Shown piece by piece: positions 1 to 8,634 of a stretch of DNA of 64,000 nucleotides. Within the stretch, counting starts at the first letter, position 1. Every line of letters starts with the position of its first letter. The notes beneath the pieces were generated by a model, which saw nothing but the letters and a program-made list of their open reading frames with translations, had not been told where the DNA came from and did not search any database. The translations under genes and the position numbers were made by a program. This DNA comes from CAWACP01 sp963780655 (GTDB taxonomy: Bacteria; Acidobacteriota; Terriglobia; Bryobacterales; Bryobacteraceae): positions 1,116,001-1,180,000 of the forward strand of contig CAWACP010000003.1 of assembly GCA_963780655.1 (NCBI GenBank), given 5' to 3'.

Positions 1-1101
1 CCTGAAATCGGGCCACAGCCGGACCGCCTCGGCCAGGTCCGCGCGCGCTTTATCGTACTGCCCCATGGTGTAGTAATCGCTGCCGCGGGCGAACCAGGCT
101 TCCGGCAGGTCGGGTTTCAGGCGGATCGCCTCCGAACGGTCGGCAAGGCCTTTGTCGTGCTGGCCAAGCTCGTGCCAGGAACCGCCGCGAGCGATATACG
201 CCTCGGGCATGTCGGGCCGCAGCAGCACTGCCTGCTCACGATCCTCGAGCGCCGCCTGCTGCTTGCCCATCCGCACCAGCACCGCCGCGCGGGCAAGGTA
301 GGCATAGGCATCCTTCGGGGTGAGCCGGATCGCTTTCGTGAAGTCGTCGTAAGCGGGCTGCAGCTCATTCAGCTTCAGGTGCGCCGCAGCGCGCAGCGTC
401 CAGCCTTTCGAGTTGTTCGGCTGCAGACGGATCACTTCGTCGAAATCGGATACCGCCTTGCGAAACTCGCCCAGTTGTCCCCAGGCGAAGCCTCGATCGA
501 GGTGCGCATCCACGTAGTCCGGCCGGAGATGGAGCGACTGGTCGTAATCGTCCACCGCGTCACGATAGCGTCCCAACGCGGCGTACGAATTGCCGCGTTT
601 CTCGATAGGGACAGAATTGTCGAGGCGCAGCCGGATGCCCCGCGTATAGTCCTGAATGGCTTCCTGATGCTTGCCCAGAGCCGCGTAGACCTCGGCGCGG
701 CTGTTGTAGGCCGCGGCCGTGTCCAGGTGCATGTCCACCGCTTTGCTGTAGTCGGCCAGCGCAGCCGATAAATTGCTCAGCTTCCGCTCGCAGTCCCCGC
801 GAAGGCGAAAGGCCTCGGCGTCGCTCGGGTCCAGTGCGATGGCCTTGTTCAGATCCTGTAGCGCGGGGTCAAAGGCGCCATTCGTGTAATCGATACGAGC
901 CTTCAGATGCCACGCCGAAGCGTAGCCGGGGGCGCGGGCGAGCAACTCCCCCAGAAGCGCCGCGGCTTTCGCGGTATCGCCGTCATCCATGGCCGCGCCG
1001 GCATTCTCGAACAACCGCGACGATTTCCTGTCCAGATGTCCGGCGGTTGCACCGAGAACGGCGAGAAAAAGCAAGTACTTCAAAGCGCGATTCCTGATCA
1101 T
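1..1101 (-). CDS. Tetratricopeptide-repeat protein (3' end outside window)
   Basis: The minus strand is open from an ATG at 1101 to the window edge (367 codons, no stop), so the C-terminus is missing. The N-terminus (MIRNRALKYLLFLAVLGATA) looks like a signal peptide or anchor. From about residue 35 onward the protein is back-to-back 34-residue TPR units with the A-x-x-x-Y/F ... A-I-x-L-x-P pattern (for example 'QDLNKAIALDPSDAEAF'). TPR arrays are protein-interaction scaffolds; the partner cannot be told. The frame was confirmed by translating the reverse complement of the sequence. It lies 82 bp downstream of the rhomboid gene on the same strand and may be its operon partner. Confidence 0.85.
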   Translation of the reverse strand, partial: MIRNRALKYLLFLAVLGATAGHLDRKSSRLFENAGAAMDDGDTAKAAALLGELLARAPGYASAWHLKARIDYTNGAFDPALQDLNKAIALDPSDAEAFRLRGDCERKLSNLSAALADYSKAVDMHLDTAAAYNSRAEVYAALGKHQEAIQDYTRGIRLRLDNSVPIEKRGNSYAALGRYRDAVDDYDQSLHLRPDYVDAHLDRGFAWGQLGEFRKAVSDFDEVIRLQPNNSKGWTLRAAAHLKLNELQPAYDDFTKAIRLTPKDAYAYLARAAVLVRMGKQQAALEDREQAVLLRPDMPEAYIARGGSWHELGQHDKGLADRSEAIRLKPDLPEAWFARGSDYYTMGQYDKARADLAEAVRLWPDFR

Positions 1102-1183
1102 ACATCGGCCAGGACAGGCGAAAACCTTAGACCGGAAACTGAGCCGCGCGCGTCAGCAAGCGGTACTGGTCTGAAGTGAAGCC

Positions 1184-2032
1184 TCAGCCGCCGGGCTGCC
1201 CCTGCGCGGCCATCAGATTCATGATCATCAGGCCGAATGCGCCTGCCGTCAGCACGACGCAGGCGACAGCGGCGCCGCGAATCAGCGGCTCGCGCCACAT
1301 CAGCCGCGCCCGCGGCGTTGAAAGCGGAAAACCGAGACCAAAGCCGGCTGCGAGCCCGCCGATATGCGCCGCGTTGTCGATATGCAGCCCCGGCAGCAAT
1401 CCCAGCACCAGGATGTAAACCACCCAGCGGATGTACAGCGATCTGACCGCTTGTCCGAGAGCGCTGCGCTCGGTCAGCCCGAACGCGATCATCGCTCCGA
1501 TCAGTCCCATGATGCCCGCGGACGCGCCCAGAGACGGCGCCGCCGACCACAGAGAACTTGCAAAGAATCCAGTCACCGATCCGACGAAGTAGAACACCAG
1601 CATGCGGCTGGTACCGTATGCTGCTTCCGCCTCCGCGCCGAGATCGAACAGCACCCAGGAGTTCATCAGGATATGAATGATGCCGCCATGCAGGAACCCG
1701 GCGGTGATCAGCCTCCATTCCTGGTGAAACTGGACCATGTCACGCCAACCGAGCTTCGCTCCGAACAGCACCACGGTGTAATCGAAGGGCGTGGCGGTGC
1801 GCTGGCTGTACAGCCATGTGGCGCCATACAAAGCAAAATTGATAATCAGGATCAGGATCGTCGTGAAGCGCGCCTGCGGAATCAGGCCGCCCAGAATCTC
1901 GCCCGTATCCCGGCGGTCCACCTGGCGCTTGCCGAGCTTGATACCGCAGTAAGGGCATTCGCGCGAGTTGGCAGGCACGAACGCCCGGCAGTCCGGGTTC
2001 GGACACATGCGATTTTGGGGCACTGGTCTCAT
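1184..2032 (-). CDS. Rhomboid family intramembrane serine protease with N-terminal zinc ribbon
   Basis: A 282-residue protein. An N-terminal zinc ribbon (Cys10, Cys15, Cys26, Cys29) precedes six or so hydrophobic segments. The rhomboid hallmark GASAG holds the catalytic Ser171, and His223 in 'DNAAHIGG' completes the Ser-His dyad; 'HILMNSW' in an earlier helix matches the conserved oxyanion-side motif. Rhomboids cleave membrane-protein substrates within or near the bilayer; the substrate is unknown. The start is the ATG at 2032, only 15 bp from the divergent M48 start, so the two promoters overlap. A zinc-ribbon rhomboid is a common acidobacterial arrangement (recalled, not checked). Confidence 0.9.
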   Translation of the reverse strand: MRPVPQNRMCPNPDCRAFVPANSRECPYCGIKLGKRQVDRRDTGEILGGLIPQARFTTILILIINFALYGATWLYSQRTATPFDYTVVLFGAKLGWRDMVQFHQEWRLITAGFLHGGIIHILMNSWVLFDLGAEAEAAYGTSRMLVFYFVGSVTGFFASSLWSAAPSLGASAGIMGLIGAMIAFGLTERSALGQAVRSLYIRWVVYILVLGLLPGLHIDNAAHIGGLAAGFGLGFPLSTPRARLMWREPLIRGAAVACVVLTAGAFGLMIMNLMAAQGQPGG

Positions 2033-2034
2033 TC

Positions 2035-2040
2035 TACAAT
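2035..2040 (+). promoter_or_regulatory. -10 element (TACAAT) for the M48 gene
   Basis: TACAAT lies 7 nt before the GTG at 2048, leaving almost no room for a leader or Shine-Dalgarno site. This implies leaderless transcription. The -35 region would lie inside the rhomboid coding sequence and no good match was found. Confidence 0.45.
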
Positions 2041-2047
2041 CGGCTCA

Positions 2048-4129
2048 GTGCGCACCCTTCGCCTCGCGGCCGCGGTTCCCACGGATTACGCGCTTCCGCC
2101 CGCGCTCTACGCGAAGGCCGTCGCACTCGCGCACACCGAGTACATCGTCTATTTCGGTTACTACGCCACCACGCTGGTTGTGCTCTGGCTGATGCTGCGT
2201 CTGGGCCTGGCGGTGCGCCTGCGCAATTTCGCCGAGCGCCATGCCCGGCGTCTGATCGTCCAGGCGTGCCTGTTCACGCCCCCGGTGCTGCTCATCGTCG
2301 CGGTGGCGAATCTGCCCTGGCTGATTCTGGCCCACTCGGTGTCTTTACGGTCCGGCCTGTCCATCGAGCCGTGGGGACCATGGCTGTGGGACTGGACGAA
2401 AGAGCAGATGGTCACCGTGGTGGTTGGCTCGCTGCTCGCCGCGCTGTTCTTCGCTATCGTGCGGCGGAGTCCACGGCGCTACTGGCTATGGTTCTGGGCG
2501 GCGTCGCTGCCGCTGATGGCCGCCGCAGTGTTCCTCGCTCCGCTGGTGCTCGACCCGATTTTCAACCGCTTCGAGCCGCTGGCCAAAACGCATCCGGAAC
2601 TGGTGGATCCCATCGAGCGCGTTCTGCAGAGGACCGGCGTCGCGGTCCCGCGCGATCGCTTATACGAGATGATCGCCAGCGACAAGACCAACGCGCTGAA
2701 CGCTTACGTCACTGGCTTCGGAGCATCGAAACGCGTAGTCCTGTACGACACGATTATCCGGAAAGAGCCCGTGCCGGAGCTGATGACCACGTTTGCGCAT
2801 GAGCTCGGTCACTACGCCCTCCATCACATACCCATCGGGCTGCTCTTCAGCGCCGCACTGCTTTTCTTGTTGATGTATGCCGGATACCGCATCGTCGCCG
2901 CCTGGGTACGAGAACCGGGCGATCTCGCCGCGCTGCCGCTGTTTCTGTTCTTCGCCGTGGCGGCATCCTTCCTGTGCGATCCCCTGGTCAACGCGTTCAG
3001 CCGTTATCAGGAGCACGCCGCTGACGTGTTCTCGCTGGAAGCGACCAGCGGCGTCCTCCCCGATCCGGGCGCGGCCGAGGCCCGCGCATTTCAAATCGAG
3101 GGCGAAACCGACCTCGAGTTGCCCGATCCGAACCCCGTTGTCGTGTTCTGGATGTACACGCATCCGCCGATTCGAGACCGTCTCCGGTTCGCCCTGAAGT
3201 GGCAGCACAAGGTGGGGCAGGCGCCTCGCCTGCGCCGGGCGCCCCGCCCGGCACTCCAGTTCGAAAAGGCCGACGAGGGCGTCGGCCGCAGGCCGGGGGC
3301 CCGCCCCACAAGCGCCGTGACCAGGGGCCTGTTACAATCGTCTTTTCGGATGCAGGCAATGGAAGAGCAATCCCGCCAGGACATCATTCGTCTTGGCAAG
3401 CTCATGTATCAAAAGGGTTGGGTAGCCGCTAACGACGGTAACCTGACAGTCCGGCTCGACGGCAATCGAGTGCTGTGCACGCCCACCGGTGTGTGCAAGG
3501 GCATGATGCAGCCGGACGATCTCTGCATCTGCGACATGGACGGCAACACGCTGGAAGGCAGCAGGGCGCGCACCTCTGAGATCGCCATGCATCTGACGGT
3601 CTACCGGATGCGCCCCGATATCAACTCCGTCGTGCACGCGCATCCGCCGGTCGCCACGGGCTTCGCCGTTGCCGGAAAGCCGTTGAACCTGGCGCTCCTG
3701 CCGGAAGTGATCATCGGCCTGGGCGCAGTGCCGCTGGCCGGATACGGCCTTCCGGGCACTCCCGAACTGACGCGGGACATGCTGCAGTACATTCCAAAGT
3801 ACGACGCGCTGCTGATGGGCAATCACGGCGTGGTGGCCTGGGGAGCGAACATCAACAAAGCGTTCTGGAATCTGGAGACTGTCGAACATTTCGCCCACAT
3901 TACGTTTGTCGCGGAGATGCTCGGCGGAGCCCAGGCTCTCCCCCGCCGCGATGTGGAGAGGCTGTTCGATTCGCGCAACCGCTACGGCGTCGTCTCGAAC
4001 GCCGGCTTCGAGCCCGGATCGCCGGTAGTGAAGGAAGACCAGCCGCAGCGGCCTGAGGGCGCGATCACGCGCGAAGAACTCCTCGAGATCATCGATGAAG
4101 CCCTCCGCGCGCGCGGCGTCCTTGCGTGA
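2048..4129 (+). CDS. M48 (Ste24-type) metalloprotease frame, reading through in frame into the aldolase gene
   Basis: Starting at GTG 2048, residues 1-165 hold several transmembrane segments. The zinc site HELGH is at 251-255, the third ligand is Glu322 in 'RYQEHAAD', and 'HPPIRDR' near 372 is the usual Ste24 tail. These are membrane metalloproteases related to CAAX prenyl protease 1 and HtpX. The M48 domain ends near base 3210, but no stop codon follows: the frame crosses a GC-rich palindromic stretch (3208-3330) and enters the class II aldolase in the same frame, ending at TGA 4129. The separate promoter and start of the aldolase suggest two original genes. Either the M48 stop was lost to a repeat or base error, or a real fusion of about 693 residues exists. 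Confidence 0.7.
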   Translation: MRTLRLAAAVPTDYALPPALYAKAVALAHTEYIVYFGYYATTLVVLWLMLRLGLAVRLRNFAERHARRLIVQACLFTPPVLLIVAVANLPWLILAHSVSLRSGLSIEPWGPWLWDWTKEQMVTVVVGSLLAALFFAIVRRSPRRYWLWFWAASLPLMAAAVFLAPLVLDPIFNRFEPLAKTHPELVDPIERVLQRTGVAVPRDRLYEMIASDKTNALNAYVTGFGASKRVVLYDTIIRKEPVPELMTTFAHELGHYALHHIPIGLLFSAALLFLLMYAGYRIVAAWVREPGDLAALPLFLFFAVAASFLCDPLVNAFSRYQEHAADVFSLEATSGVLPDPGAAEARAFQIEGETDLELPDPNPVVVFWMYTHPPIRDRLRFALKWQHKVGQAPRLRRAPRPALQFEKADEGVGRRPGARPTSAVTRGLLQSSFRMQAMEEQSRQDIIRLGKLMYQKGWVAANDGNLTVRLDGNRVLCTPTGVCKGMMQPDDLCICDMDGNTLEGSRARTSEIAMHLTVYRMRPDINSVVHAHPPVATGFAVAGKPLNLALLPEVIIGLGAVPLAGYGLPGTPELTRDMLQYIPKYDALLMGNHGVVAWGANINKAFWNLETVEHFAHITFVAEMLGGAQALPRRDVERLFDSRNRYGVVSNAGFEPGSPVVKEDQPQRPEGAITREELLEIIDEALRARGVLA
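3208..3330. repeat. GC-rich palindromic stretch fused to the 3' end of the M48 gene
   Basis: After the last conserved M48 residues the sequence becomes a run of G/C palindromes beginning GTGGGGCAGGCGCCTCGCCTG. This resembles the 'tggggcaggc...gcctgcccca' repeat at 37341-37374. The encoded residues (RLRRAPRPALQFEKADEGVG) show no conserved pattern, so the stretch is probably repeat-derived intergenic DNA that happens to lack a stop in this frame. Confidence 0.5.
3333..3338 (+). promoter_or_regulatory. -10 element (TACAAT) for the aldolase gene
   Basis: TACAAT occurs 11 nt before an ATG at 3350 and 20 nt before the ATG at 3359. It supports independent transcription of the aldolase even though the upstream M48 frame is open through this point. 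Confidence 0.4.
3359..4129 (+). CDS. Class II aldolase/adducin family protein (sugar-phosphate aldolase-like)
   Basis: Counted from the ATG at 3359 the protein has 256 residues, normal for this family. The zinc ligands are His93 and His95 ('VVHAHPP') and His156 ('MGNHG'). The catalytic acid corresponds to Glu74 in 'RTSEIAMHLTVY', the position of Glu73 in L-fuculose-1-phosphate aldolase. It is expected to cleave or epimerise a ketose phosphate to dihydroxyacetone phosphate and an aldehyde; the exact sugar cannot be told. An ATG at 3350 would add three residues. The tail beyond residue 225 is charged and variable. It is convergent with the DJ-1 gene, 9 bp away. Confidence 0.88.
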   Translation: MEEQSRQDIIRLGKLMYQKGWVAANDGNLTVRLDGNRVLCTPTGVCKGMMQPDDLCICDMDGNTLEGSRARTSEIAMHLTVYRMRPDINSVVHAHPPVATGFAVAGKPLNLALLPEVIIGLGAVPLAGYGLPGTPELTRDMLQYIPKYDALLMGNHGVVAWGANINKAFWNLETVEHFAHITFVAEMLGGAQALPRRDVERLFDSRNRYGVVSNAGFEPGSPVVKEDQPQRPEGAITREELLEIIDEALRARGVLA

Positions 4130-4138
4130 GTTCGTGCC

Positions 4139-4762
4139 TCAGCTTCGTGGAACCGTTTCCACCCGCTCGTGCATCGGCCCGCGGTAACGATCCTCGGCCT
4201 CGTGCTTCTTCTGACCGCCGTGAATGCCCTCGGCGAATTCCTCGATCATCTTCTGGTTGAACGCCGGGAGGTCTTTCGGGCCGCGGCTGGTCACGAGGCC
4301 GCTGTCCACCACCACTTCGCGATCCACCCAGTCGGCGCCGGCGTTCTTCAGGTCCGTTTGCACCGACGCCCATGAGGTGAGCCTCCGTCCTCGCACCCGG
4401 CCGGCATCGATCAGCGTCCAGGGCGCGTGGCAGATGGCTGCAACCGGCTTCCCTGCCTCGAAGAAGGCGTTCACGAAGTTCAGCGCTTTCTCATTGCGGC
4501 GCAGCTTGTCGGGGTTCATCACGCCACCGGGGAGAAGCAGCGCGTCGAACTCCTCGGCGCGCGCCTGATCCAGCGGGACGTCCACCGGAACCTCTTCGCC
4601 CCACTCCGTGTGGTTCCAGCCTTTGACTTTGCCCTGCACCGGAGAAACCACCTTAGTCTGCGCGCCAGCCTGTTCCAGCGCTTTTTTCGGCTCCAGCAGT
4701 TCCACCTGCTCGAAGCCGTTTTCGACGAGAATAGCGACTTTACGATTACTCAGAATGGCCAT
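4139..4762 (-). CDS. DJ-1/PfpI family protein (type 1 glutamine amidotransferase-like)
   Basis: A 207-residue protein starting at ATG 4762, with an AGGAG ribosome site just upstream. It has the flavodoxin-like PfpI fold signature: Glu18 in 'NGFEQVELL', the 'DALLLPGG' strand, and the nucleophile elbow 'AAICHAPW' with Cys111-His112. Relatives include PfpI/YhbO proteases, deglycases and general stress proteins; without a third catalytic residue identified, the exact chemistry is open. The frameshifted end of the upstream propeller gene reads into this start. The C-terminal 20 residues (KKHEAEDRYRGPMHE) are an extension beyond the usual family end. Confidence 0.88.
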   Translation of the reverse strand: MAILSNRKVAILVENGFEQVELLEPKKALEQAGAQTKVVSPVQGKVKGWNHTEWGEEVPVDVPLDQARAEEFDALLLPGGVMNPDKLRRNEKALNFVNAFFEAGKPVAAICHAPWTLIDAGRVRGRRLTSWASVQTDLKNAGADWVDREVVVDSGLVTSRGPKDLPAFNQKMIEEFAEGIHGGQKKHEAEDRYRGPMHERVETVPRS

Positions 4763-4820
4763 GACTTGTTCTCCTGCCGGTTGGATGCGGGCCCGCGGGC
4801 AAGCGTGAGAAGCCTCACCG

Positions 4821-7062
4821 TTACTGGATGGCCAACGTGACCCCGAGCGGCGCCGGCCGGCCGCCAATGGTGAGTTCGACGGGGATGAAGTAGCCGGTGG
4901 GCATGGCAGCGGAGAGTTGGACATTGATCTGCACGAGCCCGGCGAAACCGGGAGCCGGGCCAGCGTATTTGATCGTTGCCGGAATGCCGCCAATCTTCAC
5001 GGCAAATCCGGCCAGCGGCTTCGGGTAGGGCGCCGCAGTGGTTTCCGTGTCCTGCTCCGCGAGGCGTCGTCATGCCTTCGCCGGTCGCGTACAGCACCAC
5101 CACCGAGCCAGGATGAGCCGGATTCCACGGCGAGTTCACGGTGGTGTCCTGGTTGCGAAACGCTCCCTGGCCAATGCCGCTGAAATCGGAAGTGAAGAGT
5201 GCGGGCGCGGTATCCGCAACCGGAATCTGAACAGCGGCCGTCAACTTTCCCTGATACTGCACCTGCACCGACGTGCTGGAGTGGCCCGCCACGCTCACCG
5301 GAACGATCGCGGCATCCTGCGCATCGCCGACAAAGATCAGCGGAGAGGGCTGGCCATCGAAAAGCACCTCGGTGTCTGCGAACGAGGTCTGCAGCAGGCC
5401 AGAGTTGTCGAGTGGCACGGTTGTGATCGCCGGCGGGCCGAGGCCCGATCCGAATATCGTCACGATTTCGCGAGGCGCAACGGGCCCGTTCGCAAAGCTG
5501 GCCGCGCTGGCCACGCCGATGATGCCCGGCGGCGGCAGCAGCCCGTACACCAGCAGCCGGTTCGAAAACGTCGGAACGTAGACCTTGCCGTTCGCAACCG
5601 TCGGATTGTTGAACTTCGCATACAGGCCGAGGGTGTCGCGATCGGAAACCATGTCGCTGTTCCACAGTTCCTTTGACAGGTCCTCGGCATCGAGCGCCCG
5701 CAGGGTAGCGTTGAACGGCGCAAACTTTGCCTCGGTCGTCTCGATCCAGAAAACGCCGGTGCCCGCATTCGATCCGTTCGACGAAATGGAAAACCCTCCG
5801 TACGGCACCCAGTGCGTTCCGGTGGACTGCGAAGACGCGGTCGGCGCGAAGCGGCCATCGGTCATCTGAAACAACCGGATCGTGTCGTTAAACCCCTGAA
5901 CGATGAGGATGGGACCGTCCGGCCCCTGCCACGCCGCCTCGTTGAAAATGCCGTACGCGTAAACGTTGAACTTCTGGTAGATGCCGGTATCGTTGGCGGT
6001 GAGGCGGCCGAGATTCGACGTGTCGGCCACATAGACGTTGCCGCCCTTGTTACCCGTGATCGCGAAATGCGTGCCCGGGATCAGCGCGAGGCCCGTGGAG
6101 CCGAAGTCGTAGTCGGCGTTGCTGGTTTCGAGCCAGTCGGAAACCGTGAACCAGTCGGTCACTGCGAGATTCTGCGCGGGATTGAGCTTGAGAATACTCT
6201 GGGCAAAGTCGGTCTGGCCGTCCCAGGTTCCGTTCGAGGTGACCACGTAGATGTATCCGCTGTAATCGGCAGCGGGACCCCGGCCGGCCTGCCACACTGC
6301 CCCCTGCGCTCCGTCCGGCGTGAAGCAGCGCACCGCTGTCTGGCGTTGCACGTTCTGGGCATCGTACCCCATCAGCCAGCCGTGGAACGCGCCGCTGTCA
6401 CCGTGCGATCCGAAGCCCAGATAGACCACGCCGTTCAACAACAGCAGCGCCGGCCGTTGCAAGTGCAGAAATGGGTCGAAGGTCAGGGTTCCGTTCACGC
6501 TGCCTTCGCCGGTTCCGGGAATACTGGCGGCGATCACCGCCGGTCCGTTCATCTTCTCCGCGCCGGTGGTGATGTCGAGAGCGTGCAGGCGGTAGACGTA
6601 GTTTCCGTTCTCTTTCGTGTCCGCCACGGCGTAGAGCGTGCCCGATGCGGCATCGATCACCGGCGTGCTGAGGACGCCGTCTTCAACGTCGATATCGAGC
6701 GTGTCGTAATCGGACGTGGGAACCGAGGGGCCGAGGTCCACCTGCCAGAGCGGGTCGGAGGCGGAGTCGGCGTCGAATGCGTAAATGGTGTTGTGCATGG
6801 TCGCGACAAAGACAACGTTGTGGACGCCTTTGCCGGGGATAGTGACGTTGGCGAGATACAACGGCTGTGCGTAGATCTCGCCGTCCACTGCCAGCACGAA
6901 CAGCTTTCCGAACTGCTTCGGATTGACGCTGGAGGTGTTGAGAACCTTCTCGAATTGATTCCAGTTGGTGCGGGCGTTGCTGTATCCGCCCGTGGTGACG
7001 TCGATCTGGGCAACAGCCGCGGCGGTTCCGGCCATGGCCGCGATCAGTAATGATGCGCGCAT
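4821..7062 (-). CDS. Secreted beta-propeller (PQQ-like) protein with TIGR03437 C-terminal domain, frameshifted near the 3' end
   Basis: The start at 7062 gives a signal peptide (MRASLLIAAMAGTAAAVAQ). Residues 20-520 contain propeller blades with 'VVFVATMHNTIYAFDAD'-type strands, as in PQQ-like repeat proteins. From about residue 530 comes a TIGR03437 domain ('APREIVTIFGSGLGP', 'PVSVAGHSSTSVQVQYQG'), the Solibacter-type beta-sandwich. After 'YATGEGMTTP' (near 5062) the frame breaks. Removing one C from CCTCGCGGAG at 5055-5064 restores a normal domain end (AEQDTETTAAPYPKP ... TIGGRPAPLGVTLAIQ) with a TAA at 4821-4823. As sequenced, the frame instead runs to 4750, over the start of the DJ-1 gene. 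The function is unknown; it is probably extracellular. Confidence 0.82.
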
Positions 7063-7209
7063 CTGAAGTGGTTATAACGCACCCGGTTAGGGTCAGGTTG
7101 CGTAAAACGATTGCAAACGGCTGCGGATCAGCGTTCAGCGCGGGGCCACCGATGGGCATCCTGTAAAGACGACGTCATTACAATCTGGTATGCTGGATTC
7201 AGGAGACAT

Positions 7210-7491
7210 ATGCGTGCCGCACAACGCGCCCCCCGGCGTGAAGCATTGAACCTTCGCATCAAACCGCGGGTGCGCGAACTGATCGATCGAGCAGCGGAAG
7301 TCGCCGGCAAGAACCGTACCGACTTTGTCCTTGATGCTGCCCGGCGCGCGGCCGAGGAAATGCTTCTGGATCGCACCGTCCTTACCGTCAGCCCCACCGC
7401 ATATCGTCAATTCCTGGCGCGACTGGATGCTCCACCGAAGCCGAACAAGCGGCTGCTGAAGAGCATGCAGACACCCGCGCCGTGGGAATGA
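7210..7491 (+). CDS. tacA: DUF1778 antitoxin (TacA-like)
   Basis: A 93-residue protein. The N-terminal ribbon-helix-helix 'REALNLRIKPRVRELIDRAAEVAGKN' is the DUF1778 DNA-binding fold, followed by 'TDFVLDAARRAAEEMLLDR'. The C-terminal tail (FLARLDAPPKPNKRLLK) is the segment that in this family wraps and neutralises the GNAT toxin. The start at 7210 has an AGGAG site 4 nt upstream. TACAAT at 7179-7184 and TATGCT at 7189-7194 are candidate -10 boxes. It overlaps the toxin gene by an ATGA junction, so the two are translationally coupled, and such pairs normally repress their own promoter as a complex. Confidence 0.9.
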   Translation: MRAAQRAPRREALNLRIKPRVRELIDRAAEVAGKNRTDFVLDAARRAAEEMLLDRTVLTVSPTAYRQFLARLDAPPKPNKRLLKSMQTPAPWE

Positions 7492-7985
7492 GCGCGCCAC
7501 TCTCGCCGCCCGAACCGCTGAGCGACGTCTACCATACTGACAGTTTCGAGTCCGGCGAGCCCGTATTGGACGAATGGCTCCGACGCAGCGCGCTACCAAA
7601 CCAGACGACTGGCGCGTCCAGGACATACGTCGTTTGCGAGGGAAACCGCGTCATTGCCTTCTACGCTCTTGCAGCCGGCGCCATTGCTCACTCAGTTGTT
7701 CCGGGAAGGTTCCGAAGGAACATGCCCGATCCGATCCCGGTCGTCGTGCTGGCCCGACTGGCTGTAGACAGGTATTATCAGGGAAGAGGATTGGGCCGGG
7801 CGCTTTTTCGCGACGCGGCCTTCCGTGTTGCACACGCGGCTGACGCCATCGGAGTCCGGGGCATCATTGTGCACGCAATTTCTGAGCAGGCGCGAAGATT
7901 CTACGTTGCGCTCGGTTTCGATCCGTGTCCCGCGGAGGCGATGACTCTGGTGGTTACGCTTCGCGACATTCGTGCCACCATGTAA
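7488..7985 (+). CDS. tacT: GNAT acetyltransferase toxin (TacT-like)
   Basis: A 165-residue protein from the ATG at 7488 (a GTG at 7482 is also possible). It has the GNAT core: 'VIAFYALAAGAI' strand, 'PVVVLARLAVDRYYQGRGLGRAL' with the acetyl-CoA loop R-G-L-G-R/A, and the late strand 'RRFYVALGFDPCP'. In TacT/AtaT toxins this enzyme acetylates the amino group of charged tRNAs and stops translation. The tRNA target here is inferred from family membership and from the adjacent DUF1778 antitoxin. It overlaps the antitoxin stop by 4 bases. Confidence 0.9.
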   Translation: MSAPLSPPEPLSDVYHTDSFESGEPVLDEWLRRSALPNQTTGASRTYVVCEGNRVIAFYALAAGAIAHSVVPGRFRRNMPDPIPVVVLARLAVDRYYQGRGLGRALFRDAAFRVAHAADAIGVRGIIVHAISEQARRFYVALGFDPCPAEAMTLVVTLRDIRATM

Positions 7986-8002
7986 CGGTGTGCAGGGCGC
8001 GA

Positions 8003-8485
8003 TCAGCGCGCCGACTGAACCGGCGTCTTCTCGCCCTTCACCGAAGCGTCGCGCATCGCCTTTACGTTGTTGTGCGCTTCCTGAATCAGGTCGAACTGCG
8101 ATTCGATCAGCGTGCGCACGCCCGCGGGCAGGCTCTTGCTGAGCGCGTCGCGGTAGTGTTTCACGGAATAATCCTCGCCTCGCTCGGTCTCCTCCAGTAC
8201 GTGGTGCGCATCGTGGCCGGTGAGCGCCGCCTTCAGTCCTATCCACCCGCTGTGCAACTTACCCACAACTCCGGACGGGTCGTCGGCGCTTTCACCCAGC
8301 CGCCGCACCTCCGCCTGGAGTTCGACAACGAAAGCGGCGCGCTGCGACGAATACTGCTGGAAAACGCGCTTCAGATGCGGATCTTCCACCGCGTCCGCCG
8401 CGCCGCGGAACCCCTGCTCCGCGTCCTTACATACGGCGATCAGATCGTTCAGCGTCGATGCATACTCTTTAGTTTGTTCAGCCAT
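8003..8485 (-). CDS. DUF2383 (PA2169-type) four-helix-bundle protein
   Basis: A 160-residue protein starting at ATG 8485 with GGAG upstream. It is almost all helix, with ferritin-like spacing: 'STLNDLIAVCKDAEQGFRGAADAV', 'QYSSQRAAFVVELQAEVRRLG', 'ETERGEDYSVKHYRDAL', 'LIESQFDLIQEAHNNVKAMRD'. This matches the DUF2383 family, found as small stress-associated bundles in proteobacteria and acidobacteria. No signal peptide. The role is unknown. It is convergent with the TacT gene. The 149 bp between this gene and 8635 show nothing recognisable. Confidence 0.85.
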   Translation of the reverse strand: MAEQTKEYASTLNDLIAVCKDAEQGFRGAADAVEDPHLKRVFQQYSSQRAAFVVELQAEVRRLGESADDPSGVVGKLHSGWIGLKAALTGHDAHHVLEETERGEDYSVKHYRDALSKSLPAGVRTLIESQFDLIQEAHNNVKAMRDASVKGEKTPVQSAR

Positions 8486-8634
8486 AGTATTGCTCCTTTC
8501 GTCGTGCGCCGAGCCACGCGGAATCGCGCCGGCAGTATTGCGCACAACAGTTCCCGCTGATAGGACTACGCGGAGCCAGGGATGTTTCCAGTGTTAACGA
8601 TCGGCTCCCGACCGGGAGCTCAGTTCTTCGAACT

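Noticed and set aside
1364..2047. Upstream part of the M48 reading frame
   Set aside because: It runs antisense through the rhomboid gene and is rich in Arg/His/Gln; the GTG at 2048 begins the conserved protein.
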